Positions 25,101-34,554 of a stretch of DNA of 64,000 nt are shown here, one piece after another. This DNA is from Osedax fenrisi. Its lineage: Eukaryota > Annelida > Polychaeta > Sabellida > Siboglinidae. How positions within the stretch are numbered: the stretch's first letter is position 1; the number at the start of each line of letters is the position of its first letter. Position numbers and translations under genes: made by a program. The stretch spans positions 99,892,934-99,956,933 of the forward strand of contig OZ025239.1 in the NCBI GenBank assembly GCA_964019155.1, in the 5' to 3' direction. The notes beneath the pieces are model-generated. The model saw only the letters and a program-made list of their open reading frames with translations, was not told the DNA's origin and did not search any database.

Positions 25101-25421
25101 CAGCTGAGAAGAGGGCACCAAAAAGGAGAATTGCCGTAGATAATACGTTAGTTAATAACATTAGATAACAAAGTTATTAATTATAATATAATTATTATTA
25201 GAAATGAACCATCGCCTTCGAAAAAGAAGCCTGATCCAATAGGAAAAATCGATGATGATATATCTTCATTAATCGGGATCCTTAATAAATCAAATAAATC
25301 GGCATATTATTCTATCGGGGAATATGTTAGAAAAGAATTGGAACTAATGGATTTAAATACGGCATCTAACTGTATAGAGATTATTATTAAAATTATTCAT
25401 GAATATAAACTAAATAAATAA
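19122..25421 (+). CDS. Harbinger-encoded MADF-domain DNA-binding protein, six exons
   Basis: Exons: 19122-19281, 23546-23658, 23742-23838, 24662-24887, 25096-25146, 25202-25421. All proposed introns are GT-AG and the phases agree throughout, giving 288 codons and a TAA stop at 25419-25421. Exons 1 to 3 encode a MADF (Myb/SANT-like) domain, residues about 8-115: LLLIEQYRLHPVLWDVKNP, LKSLRTSFSRYKKEYKQR, then IPNWKYYAEMTFL. Exon 4 has an acidic middle with three QGDNAG-like repeats. Exon 5 has a basic stretch (KRAPKRR) that could be a nuclear localisation signal. Exon 6 is a helical C-terminus (IGEYVRKELELM). Harbinger elements need such a second protein to bring the transposase to nucleus and DNA; this is family knowledge. 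AATAAA overlaps the stop. Junctions were chosen by eye. Confidence 0.88.
20009..20026 (-). repeat. isolated Harbinger terminus
   Basis: AATGTGAAACCCGCTTTA repeats the outer right end of the surrounding element plus the TTA, 1.2 kb inside its left end in intron 1 of the MADF gene. No partner end was found. It may be the relic of an internal or nested copy. Confidence 0.5.
20730..21690. repeat. two dispersed copies of a TAGTGATGTTGCGA-containing segment
   Basis: The roughly 55-bp segments at 20732-20790 and 21432-21487 share TATTGTATAATAATTAGTGA, TGTTGCGA and a following ATATATTCCTT. Two further related words (TAATTGTAATGTAGTT and TAATCGAAATTGTAACGTAG) lie near 21005 and 21143. They may be ends of small hAT-like elements, but no target duplications could be set. 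Confidence 0.4.
21876..23442. mobile_element. 1.57-kb element with 17-bp TIRs and TTAA flanks, inside the MADF intron
   Basis: GGGGATTAG(C/T)GCGGGTT forms inverted ends at 21876-21892 and 23426-23442. TTAA flanks both (21872-21875 and 23443-23446). TTAA is the target of piggyBac and Kolobok-type transposons. No transposase is visible inside; short exon-like stretches occur at about 22235-22275 (ISRGGDYSAG) and 22545-22670. It is probably non-autonomous, inserted after the Harbinger element was in place. Confidence 0.65.
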
Positions 25422-25559
25422 ATATAATTAATATGCATTATTTTATAAAAGAAATTTAACATTACAAAAACCAAAAGTATAAATTATTAATATAGAATAT
25501 TAACATTAGAATACTTTTTAAAATAAAAACAATAGTTATAGGTATTAATTTTTATATTA

Positions 25560-25835
25560 TAAAGAATGTTAATACTATTATATAGAAAAATAGTTATATT
25601 ATTTACAATAAAACATGTTAGTAATATTATATACATAAATAGTTAGTTATATGTACAATACAAAAGTCATGGTAATATTATATAGAAAAATAGTTATATT
25701 ATTTACAATAAAAAATGTTAGTAATATTATATACATAAATAGTTAGTTATATGTACAATACAAGAGATTTAGTAATATTATATAGAAAAATAGTTATGTA
25801 CAATAAAACATTTTAGTAATATTATAACATATAGG
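25560..25835. repeat. tandem repeat, about 100-bp unit, between the convergent Harbinger genes
   Basis: Units contain GTAATATTATATACATAAAT, AGTTAGTTATATGTACAATA and TATAGAAAAATAGTTATA. Copies start near 25621 and 25721 with degenerate copies on both sides. Confidence 0.8.
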
Positions 25836-25874
25836 AATTAAGACAGTAACATAAAATATTGAGTATTGGTAATA

Positions 25875-27338
25875 CTATATACAATCATTTTGCCAACTAA
25901 GAGCACCTTCATTTGAATAATAATCTATTAATTCATTTCGTATACTTTGTGAATATGTTGTTGATGAATTATTATGTCTTGATCGAGGTAGGTTTGTATT
26001 TATATTTGTGTTACTTGTGAATTCATGTTTGGAGGTTTTATTTAATAAATTATGTAGGCTGATACATGCCATTACAATTAGATCTACTTTATCAGGCAAT
26101 AAATTGATTGGTTTTTTAAATATCTGAAACCTTGAAACTAGTTGTCCAAAGGCATTTTCAACAATCCGTCGACCTCGTGATTGTCTATAATTATATATTC
26201 TATTTTGAATAGTTAGTTTTCTATGTGGTATTGGCTTCATTAGGTATTTTTTTAGTGGAAATGCATCGTCAGCTGTAATATAATATGGGATCGGCATACT
26301 TCTACCAGGAAGGGGTTTAGGATCAGGAATATTTAATTCATTATTTGAAGAACTCAATGATTTTGATAATGTACAATTATCAAAAACCCCTCCATCCGAT
26401 ATTCGCCCGTTACACCCTACATCTACATAAATAAATTTTGCATCTGCATCTACGAGTGCCATTAAAATAATTGAATTTTTTAATTTATAATTAAAGTAAA
26501 GAGATCCTTTACTTCTGATTGCTTGTATTTCTATATGCTTCCCATCAATAGCTCCGATACAATTAGGTGTTTGCCATAACTCCTGAAATTTATCAGCAAT
26601 CTCTATCCATTCTTCTTGGGTATTGGGTACCTAGAATAAAAATAATGTAGTTAATTTAAATTAATTTAGTTAATTTAAATTAATTTAGTTAATTTAAATT
26701 AATTTAGTTAATTTAACTTAATTTAGTTAATTTAAATTAATTTATTAAATTTAATATTATATATATTTTAAAAAATAATATATAATTTATATTACTTTAG
26801 TTAATTAAATTAATTTAGTTAATTTAAATTAATTTATTAAATTTAATATTATATTTATTTTTAATTTCGAATTTATACTTTTAAAATTAATACATTGTAT
26901 AATTTAAAATATACTTACTTTCATATATTCGTCTTTTAACACACTATAAATAGCATTCAGTACAATTGGTATGAATGTAGAAATGGTTGAAATTCCCATC
27001 CGAAATTGATAATGCAGACTCGTAAATGTTTCACCGGTTGCTATGTACCTCAATGTTACAGCCAATTTATTTTCTACGGAAATACACTTTCGCAATTTTG
27101 TATTTTGCTTGCCTATAATTGGAGTCAATTTATTGACAAGATCGGTAAATACATTTATATCCATCCTTAAAAAATTTTAAAAATCTCTCTTATGATCATT
27201 TCTTAGTTCTGTTATTAGTCCTGTAGAACCAGCACTAATCCTATCTCGCTGTCTTATCCATTCTTTCACCCATATTCTTTTTCTCTTAGTTTTAATAATC
27301 CTTTTTTTTAAAAGCAATAAAATAATTTGAGTATACAT
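25875..27338 (-). CDS. HARBI1-like PIF/Harbinger transposase, two exons, one in-frame stop
   Basis: Exon 1 is 27338-26919, the intron 26918-26631 (GTAAGT...TAG), and exon 2 26630-25875; the phase is kept. The full frame is 391 codons counting the final stop, normal for the family. The N-terminal part (RIWVKEWIRQRD) is followed by a TAA at 27179-27177. The frame reopens at once, and Met at 27164 could start a 333-residue form lacking this region. The catalytic triad is visible: GAIDGKH (first Asp), NGRISDGG (second Asp) and GRRIVENAFG (Glu), with TADDAFPL between. The protein cuts and joins the element at TWA sites together with the MADF partner. Whether the short form works is unknown; one substitution separates it from an open full-length frame. 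Confidence 0.9.
26645..26860. repeat. minisatellite TTAATTTAAATTAATTTAG in the transposase intron
   Basis: About nine tandem copies of a 17-19-bp unit, the last ones interrupted. It occupies most of the intron of the HARBI1-like gene. Confidence 0.85.
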
Positions 27339-27561
27339 ATTCTTAATATAAATTTCGAATTCAAATTTTTTAACAAACTATATTTGTATTTTTGAATTTT
27401 TGTATTAAATAATTTATTGTAAACTATCGCCATCTATCGTGATAAAAAGAATAATTGCATTGGAAAATTTATTAATTTTTTCTTTAATGTGAAACCATTT
27501 TAATCAATTTGAGCGATATCGATTAGCGCGCGACACGCCTCCTATCACGCCTCCTATCAAT

Positions 27562-27611
27562 AGCGATATCGCTAAAATCATCGCTGGAATATCCGTAATG
27601 TGAAACCCGCT
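27562..27611 (-). repeat. Harbinger right terminal inverted repeat
   Basis: Partner of 18817-18866; followed by TTA at 27612-27614 and then the remaining 12 bp of the split LTR. Confidence 0.95.
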
Positions 27612-27614
27612 TTA

Positions 27615-27626
27615 CGTCGTGCTACA
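27615..27626 (+). mobile_element. probable solo LTR, right segment
   Basis: The last 12 bp, ending TGCTACA, of the LTR that starts at 18492. The rest lies left of the Harbinger insertion. Confidence 0.6.
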
Positions 27627-27629
27627 TAT

Positions 27630-27682
<53 letters not shown>
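27627..27682. repeat. (TA)n microsatellite
   Basis: TA repeats immediately right of the LTR end, mirroring the TA tract to the left of the LTR at 18476-18491. Confidence 0.9.
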
Positions 27683-27688
<6 letters not shown>

Positions 27689-27726
27689 AAATAATAAAAT
27701 AGATTAAATCAATATTGCATAGATAA

Positions 27727-28450
27727 TCTTTTTTCTCGGATACGATCAAAAGGTTGTCAGCGTGGTAATCCAAATGTAATGCAATTTAGGCAGCCATTAC
27801 GACAGGTAAATGTTAATATATAAATTTATATATTATATGACGAACATATTTGTTTGCATTTTAAAATTAATTATGAAATCACTATAATACTGAATTATAT
27901 TAATTCCCAGATAATGGTTGATGCAATACTATCATCGACCATAAACTCAAATTGTGAAGAGGATACGAAAGTATTTTTATTGAGTTTGGAAAATATTGCC
28001 TCCTCATAAATGGATGCCAAATAAAAACTAATACATATTCATACTAATGTATGTAAATAATGTATGTATGTATGTCAATAAAGTATGTATTGATAATAAA
28101 TATATTTTTATAAATACAATATTAATGTAACTATTTCTATAGGCATTATCGATGATATCGAAGTAAATACCCTATACTCTACAAATACTGAAATAAATAT
28201 ATTGGAATATATATCAGGGCATATTTCAAAGAAATTAACTATATGTAAATATAATTATAACGATTTTATGCCAGCTATGTATACATAGATATATATACCA
28301 AATATATATATATATATAATGTCAAAGGCTCATTAATTGCATAAAATTGTATTCTGAGGCATAATTTATTATTTTCCTAGGTGGATTGACCAAACCAACC
28401 CCAGAATTGACGGATGCGATACGATGGAAATACATATTTCCGTAAATGTA
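27727..28450 (+). pseudogene. P-element/THAP9-like transposase, C-terminal exon fragments
   Basis: Exon-like blocks on one strand are bounded by splice-like sites. 27730-27808 reads FSRIRSKGCQRGNPNVMQFR, the FF(S/R)xxR..GG..NPx..QFR block of P-like transposases, then GTAAAT. 27911-28008 reads MVDAILSSTINSNCEEDTKV. About 28145-28270 reads NILEYISGHISKKL, the family's ILxYIAGYxxxK helix. 28381-28440 reads GGLTKPTPELTDA, the RGGLTxPsxEL motif. Stops occur after blocks 2 and 4. The catalytic part is not in order upstream. By-eye homology; the gene is dead or incomplete. Confidence 0.55.
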
Positions 28451-28989
28451 TTTCCAAATGTATATATCATGGTGAAGTAAGAACACGAAATTATTAATTG
28501 TATTAATAAAAAATACAGGGTATTATTTCTTTGGAAACCACTATAATATATTGTAAATGGTAGAAATACTTTTTTTATATAATATTGTACTTTATATTAA
28601 ATAAATAATGAGTTGGTCACATCAAATATTAAAGGAAGAAATCGAAAAATGTTAAAATTAACATATATAACAAAAAGTATTATTAAAATTATTATCTGTA
28701 TTATTATTTGTTCATATATAATTATAATTATATATTAAATTATATTATAAAATGTATATATTATGATATATAATGAAATTTGTTAATGCAATTGCTTTAA
28801 TATATTTAAAATATTTCTATTCAGGAAAATAGTACAACTAATTCAAATAACAGATAGGTATGGGACTACCAAGGTTATCTGTGAAACGTAAGTGGTATTC
28901 TACCATGGATTCATAACCTGGTTTTACCTTTAGTTTTCTTTGTTGTAATATATAATAATATAGGTATATATATACCTATAATTATATTG

Positions 28990-29150
28990 TATTAAAACTA
29001 TTAAGGGATATTCATTTAAATTATTGGATGAGAAGGCATGATTAGAACCATCATATCGCTGGTGTTAGACGAAATGTCTATAAAATACAAGTTGTTTGTG
29101 ACAGTTCGATAGAAAATGTATCGCATATGTAGATATAGGTGCTTGAAATT
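28990..29150 (+). pseudogene. P-like transposase catalytic fragment
   Basis: Frame at about 29038-29085: MIRTIISLVLDEMSIK, in which DEMSIK is the first catalytic Asp motif of P/THAP9 transposases. A shifted frame continues IQVVCDSSIENVSHM. It lies downstream of C-terminal blocks (27727-28450), so it belongs to a second copy or a rearranged one. Confidence 0.5.
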
Positions 29151-30060
29151 GTGAATAAACAAATTAAATTAATATTTTGACTAACTAAATGATAAATATA
29201 AATTGTTATATATGTTGTAATTATAAATAATATATATATTTTATTAAATAATAATTTAATATTTTTAACATTATATTTAATAAAGTATAGCTGATACAAA
29301 TGCAGATGAAATATTAGTTTCGGAATCATTAGTGTTAATAGTGTTAAGTTTAAATTTATCATGGAAGTTGCCAATTACACATTTCATGATTGTATATTAT
29401 TATAATTATTGTATAATACTTATGATACATATTTATGTTATACTTATTTAATACAATGTGTGACAGGTAAGGAAAATACAGTATTATTATTCAGGCCATT
29501 CACAAACTAAGATTTTAATGTTACTAGTTGTAATTGTAATGGACATATGGTTATGATCAAGGAACTTTATGGTAGCATTACATATCCAGATATAAAACTA
29601 AGTTTCCCTGATCCCATAAGTGACTCCAAAAGTATATCATAATTGTCTGAGAATATTAAAAATTACATTCAAAAACTATTTTATGAAAATATAAAACCAG
29701 TAATTGACGAAAATAATAAAATAAAAAGGATCTAAAATAATATCAGATTTGAAATCTATAATTAATAATATAAAATTAATGCTGATGTAATTAAACTGAT
29801 ATATACAGCATATTATACAATTTTATATATAGGAATTGTTAATGAATACAGCATAGATCAGATTACAACAGAAATAATGTTTTAAAATGGCTAGGGATTA
29901 AATATACATATACTATTTTTAAATTCAATTTATTTAACAATGAATTTAAAATTAATATCACATAATACAGATCAAAAAATGAATAATACAATAACAAAAT
30001 ATTTTAAATATAGATGAATATTATGAAATAAATGTTAGATAATACAAGATAATACAATAT
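29151..30060. other. AT-rich stretch without recognised genes
   Basis: A short open piece near 29500-29640 (SCNCNGHMVMIKELYG, then SFPDPISDS) and one near 29745-29850 could be LINE ORF1 or transposase relics; neither is assigned. The minus-strand frame 29078-29374 is considered chance. Confidence 0.3.
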
Positions 30061-30800
30061 ACAATCCTATCAATTATTAAATATATGAAGTTTCAATACA
30101 AATATAAATAAATTATTAATATTTATCTATAAATTCACCCATAATCCCGATATTATTATATTAACTGAAACATGGATTAATGATAAAGATCCACATATAT
30201 ATTCTCTAATTATCATATTTTCATAAAAAATAGAATATTATCCAATAAAAGAGCCGTATATTTACTTATATTGGTTAATAAATTGATATAATGTTGAATC
30301 ATTGAAGACCTATCTTATTATATAATTGATTATATTGATATTATATCAATTAAAATAATTATTAATTCTAGTGATTTCAAAATTCAATCATCTGTTTACA
30401 GATCATATGACTATAATGGTAATGATTTTATTAATTTATTATTTAACTTATTTCATAAATATACAAATAGGGAAATGTATGTGTGATGAGTATTATATTA
30501 ATTTATTAAATAACACTGTATTATCTAACTCGTTAAACATTATATTTACCTACTTAGGAATATCCAATATAATTGATATGCCCACAATAATAACCCAAAC
30601 TTCACAATCAAGTTTAGGTAATATTCTAACAAATTGTTCTAATGTAATACAAGGTATAATACATTTAGATATTAGTGAGCATTCATTAATATTGTGTATT
30701 TTTAATAATAATCTATTTATTAATAAAAGGCTCAGTATAAATATTCACGAAATATTAATAAATAAATTATTAAATTTATATAATCTAAAATTATAACTAA
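30060..30800 (+). pseudogene. CR1/Jockey-type LINE, AP-endonuclease part
   Basis: HNPDIIILTETWIND near 30140-30180 is the LTETW block of APE-type LINE endonucleases. Then come VYRSYDYNGNDFI (about 30400) and, in a 141-codon frame from 30371, a C-terminal portion ending DISEHSLILC, which corresponds to the SDH block (here SEH). Stops and frame changes are present. It could belong to the same LINE as the RT at 31130-33285, separated by a LINE-tail-like segment. Confidence 0.6.
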
Positions 30801-30809
30801 ATACAATAA

Positions 30810-31125
30810 ATTGGAATACTATTTTATATATGCAGACATCTTGTAAACTATACAATACATTTATAAATATATAAACTGGCTCGTATAATCTAATATTTTA
30901 TTTTTATTTTACTTCTCCGTTTATTTCTTGTTTTTTTGTATCGTGTCTTTTTGTCTTACTGTTATCACATTTATATATTTTGTTTATATATGTTATATAA
31001 TTATATGTTTATATATCATTATAACTTTCTTTATATACAACCAGTAATTCAATAAACTTTTAAACTCTATCTATCTAGCTATCTAAACTAATATTAATAA
31101 GCACTGTCCTTTTGTTAAAAAAAAA
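30810..31125 (+). other. LINE 3'-tail-like segment with (ATCT)n
   Basis: It ends CAATAAACTTTTAAACTC followed by CTATCTATCTAGCTATCT near 31060-31085. That form is usual for CR1/L2 LINE 3' ends (poly(A)-like signal then a short tetranucleotide repeat). T-rich in its middle. It interrupts the LINE coding fragments on either side, so it may be the end of the upstream LINE copy. Confidence 0.4.
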
Positions 31126-31129
31126 AGAT

Positions 31130-33285
31130 TAAATTGAATCACAAATTTCATGGCTATAATAGATTAAAAAATATATAAAAATAAAAATAAATTATATACA
31201 AAATACATAATAAACAAATTGTCTTGCCTATTTAGTAAAATTAAAAAATTATATTAATAAAAATATAAACAATTTAAAAAATAATTACTATACAAATTTT
31301 ACAAATAAACAAGAATAATATTGGAAAATCATAAATAAAATAATAAAACATGCAGACTCGGATTATCCAGATAATTTTATAAATAATTATATTTAAAGTA
31401 ATGAAAGATACTAACAATGTAATGCATACTAATGTAAATGGTAAATAAAATTGATTTTTTTAAATATGTATTAATAATTTTAATAATTTTTATTTTTTAC
31501 CAATTGACAATGATGAAATAATTAAAGTAACAGGATATTAACTCAAAAAGATCATTATATATAAATAATTATGACATGACCTTAATAAAATATAATATTC
31601 AATATATTGTAGAACCATTATATTTTATATTGTTATGCATTATTTATACAACCATATCATTATTTTATATTAAAAAAACTATCTCTAAAAAAAGAAGCTA
31701 CAATATTCTTAGATCTCAAGAAGACATTAGATGTAGTTTATCATGATAGTTTACTTCCTAAATATGAACTTAGGTTTGAGAGGTGACACTAATTTATTCA
31801 TTAAAAGTTATCTCTAAAATAGAAATATTATTACACGGTTATAGGGGAAAGTAACCTAATACGGACACTTTAACAATAAATGGTCTTAACTTTTTATGAC
31901 TCATTATTTTTATTCAAAAATTACAATATATTAATATTATATGATTATAGATATTATTGTAATTTTAAAATGTTAATTAATCTTTTAATTCCATATATGG
32001 ATATCTATAGATAACGGGGGTGTCCGTATTCGGTACCCATGTCCGAATACGGACACCCTGTGTTATAATACGGATACCCTATATACCACTAGATAAACTA
32101 TATATTATTGATGAATAAATCAGACAAATTACAATTACGTTATTTATAATTAATTTTATAAAAAATATATTGTAATTTAATTAGTTTATAATTTATTTAT
32201 TTTTATAATTTTTTAATTAATAATACAATTTAAGTATCTAAATAATAATTTTTTTAGAATTAGCTTTATTGGTGGTATTAATATTATAACGCACGCGATT
32301 TTTATGAAAATCAGAATTGTTCATACGCTGCTCGCTGATTGGTTATAGGGTGTCCGTATTAAGACATTTAGAGTGTCCGTTTTAGGAACTTATTACCTCT
32401 AAATATATGCTTATAATTTAATAAATATTTGATAACAAATATAGAAATTAAAAAACAATGTTTAGAATGCTTTATTTTTTAATAATAGAGTGTTATATTT
32501 TATATCGATACATTTGTATAATCTTGAGAAGGTTTTAAGTTGACATTTTTTTTCATAAATTTTAAAACGTAATAAAAAAATAAGTTTATTTGATATATTA
32601 GCAATATTTTTTATAATTCAAAAATAAAAAATACTTTTTTAGACTATTTTTATAAGTATGAATATTTTATTCATTAAACATTTGTTTGTAGGATATATAG
32701 TTTCTGAGATACCCAGAGTGTCCTTATTCGGGCACTGTCCGTATTCGGTTACTTTCCCCTATGCCTGGAGTGTCACAAGGACCTGTTCTAGGAACTCTAC
32801 TATTTATTATCTTTATAAATGACATATCCAATATTGTTAATAATGAAAAAGTATATAATATTCAATTACATTTATATGCAGATGATATATCTATAACTGT
32901 AATTGCTAAAAATGATACATTATTAATATACTATTTGTAATATTATATGGATAAATTAAAAAAATTGTTTGATATAAATAATCTTACATACCTAAGCTAA
33001 ATATCGAAAAAACAAAACTATTACCATACATAAATTCTTCAATAATAAAAGATATAACATTAGAAAATATGAACATTGAAATATTTAATAATTATAAATG
33101 TCTTGTGAGGTATTTAGATTCCCAAATGACATACAAAAATACATCAATTATTTATCGATTAAATTATCAAAAATTATATATACCATATATAATTGTATTA
33201 TATAATTCGTTCGTTTTATCTAATTTATCATATGGTATTGATCAAATACGTATAAATAAATTAAGAAACAAATAATTATGTTACA
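31130..33285 (+). pseudogene. CR1/Jockey-type LINE reverse transcriptase, split by a MITE
   Basis: The pre-RT helix region is at 31130-31380. The finger/palm with ATIFLDLKKTLDVVYHDSLL is at 31700-31755 (normally LDLxKAFDxVxHxxLL). The MITE at 31844-32759 follows. Then MPGVSQGPVLGTLLFIIFIN (32761 onward) and LHLYADDISITVIA carry the intact catalytic YADD near 32870. A C-terminal piece is open at 33069-33275. Removing the MITE and one TA rejoins the RT in frame across GVSQG. Multiple stops elsewhere make it inactive. Confidence 0.75.
31844..32759. mobile_element. 916-bp MITE with TA target duplication, GTCCGTATT word body
   Basis: Inverted ends GGGGAAAGTAACC(T/G)AATA and onward to CGGACA, about 24 bp, flanked by TA at 31842-31843 and 32760-32761. 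GTCCGTATT/AATACGGAC words recur in both orientations just inside both ends (about 32010-32075 and 32340-32385). No coding capacity. It interrupts the RT of the LINE exactly, so the empty site can be read. TA duplication and TIRs suggest mobilisation by a Tc1/mariner-like transposase. Confidence 0.85.
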
Positions 33286-33300
33286 GAAAAAAATTATAAA

Positions 33301-33385
33301 TATATATATATATATATATATATCTTTTATTTTATTGTTTCATTTACTAATTATATTATTTGATTTCATGCATTCATTCATATAC

Positions 33386-33418
<33 letters not shown>
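33301..33418. repeat. two (TA)n tracts
   Basis: TA repeats at about 33299-33322 and 33391-33418, separated by a short unique stretch. Confidence 0.9.
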
Positions 33419-33419
<1 letters not shown>

Positions 33420-33422
<3 letters not shown>

Positions 33423-34005
33423 TCAGATAGAGTGTAAACACTAAGGAAAACAAAAAAGCAAAGCTTGACTAGGTACTTTCCCACTCAACTTAATAACATT
33501 ACAAGAATAACAAAAATAAAAATGTAAGAAAATTGTAAAATGACAATAAAATATTTATTTTAAATATATATATATATAAAATTATTATTTATATAAAATA
33601 TATATATATAGATGATCTATATATAGACGTAAAATATAAAATTTCCAGAAAATATTATAATGGAAAATTGTGGGAACAAAGTATAATAATTGTTATTCAA
33701 ATGCGTTGCAATTAGATGCACAGCGCTCAAAATATAATAACGTTAGGCGCAAATTCGACGTTGTGCTCCCTAAAATTCGGAAATGTTAGTCGTATATTTT
33801 CTTAAAAGCTTTTAATTGTTTTAAAAGAACTAGTTCTTTTTCTTCAAAAGTATATTTTCTTAAAAGTTCTCAATATATTGTTTTCTAGGTATTTCCTCGA
33901 TATACTGAAGACGCGTTAATAAAGTATATAATTAAATCGAAGACATGTCTTTGTAATCACTAATTATGATGAATATAAATGGAATATAAATTAGCCGTTC
34001 AAAAT
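33420..34005. other. non-coding AT-rich stretch
   Basis: Nothing recognised. It contains a TA-rich patch near 33565-33625 and a direct repeat TATTTTCTTAAAAG(C/T)T at about 33794 and 33852. Confidence 0.4.
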
Positions 34006-34009
34006 AATA

Positions 34010-34395
34010 CACAACATACAGTTCAATAAAGTAAAAGAATCAGCCGGAAATGATTGGATTATGATATTTTAAAAAAGATTCAAATTGAAAAATTGAAATT
34101 GCATTTAAGGACTCCTGAAGCTACCACAGGTTATTTTTAATTAATTAGTTTATATGATATATAAACATATATAATTATTTATAATAATTATTATAATTAT
34201 AATCACTTACATAACAATTACATATTGATTTAATTTTAAAATAAAATGAATATCGGTATGTGCTCGAAGAAGAGTGCTCGTGCAAGAGGATTTAATCCAA
34301 AAAAACGTTCAATAAAACTTATAACACTTAACAAATCATCGTATATCCCTACAAATACATTTTACAACTTGGATAAACTAGCTCGATGACAGTAC
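34010..34395 (+). pseudogene. pogo-type transposase N-terminal (CENP-B HTH) fragment
   Basis: FNKVKESAGNDWI near 34022-34062 fits the (K/R)xAGxDW motif of the CENP-B-type HTH. KLHLRTPEATTGYF follows near 34098-34137. After about 120 bp, SARARGFNPKKRSIK (34273-34317) and YNLDKLAR (34360-34385) continue the family's LRxPEATSxARAxGFN order with an intervening insertion or intron. No DDE part follows. Fragment of a dead element. Confidence 0.6.
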
Positions 34396-34554
34396 AGACA
34401 AGGTGACGATGAATATTAGCCAATAGATTGAAATGGCATGTTAATATGTATAAACTATATGTAATATATATGTAAAACATGTGTAGTGGATAGCGGGGCA
34501 GGTTGAGCCATCTCCATTATTTCTACTATTAACAAAGATCTTAATGTAATTTTT

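Larger units (their letters stand above)
18817..27611. mobile_element. PIF/Harbinger DNA transposon, near-complete, two genes
   Basis: 50-bp terminal inverted repeats lie at 18817-18866 and 27562-27611, starting AGCGG(T/G)TTTCACATTACGG. They are flanked by the direct repeat TTA (18814-18816 and 27612-27614), the TWA-type duplication of PIF/Harbinger. Inside are two convergent genes: a plus-strand MADF-domain protein (19122-25421) beginning near the left end, and a minus-strand HARBI1-like DDE transposase (27338-25875) beginning near the right end. Between their 3' ends is a tandem repeat. Subterminal GCGATA words are dense just inside both ends and could be transposase binding sites. Most of the length is the large first intron of the MADF gene, itself invaded by other elements. 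One nonsense codon in the transposase is the only break found. Confidence 0.93.

Noticed and set aside
29078..29374. 98-codon minus-strand frame with hydrophobic segments
   Set aside because: Low-complexity Ile/Tyr/Leu text typical of AT-rich DNA, and antisense to the P-like DEMSIK fragment.
30810..31125. Independent gene or promoter region
   Set aside because: The ending with AATAAA and (ATCT)n is better explained as a LINE 3' tail.
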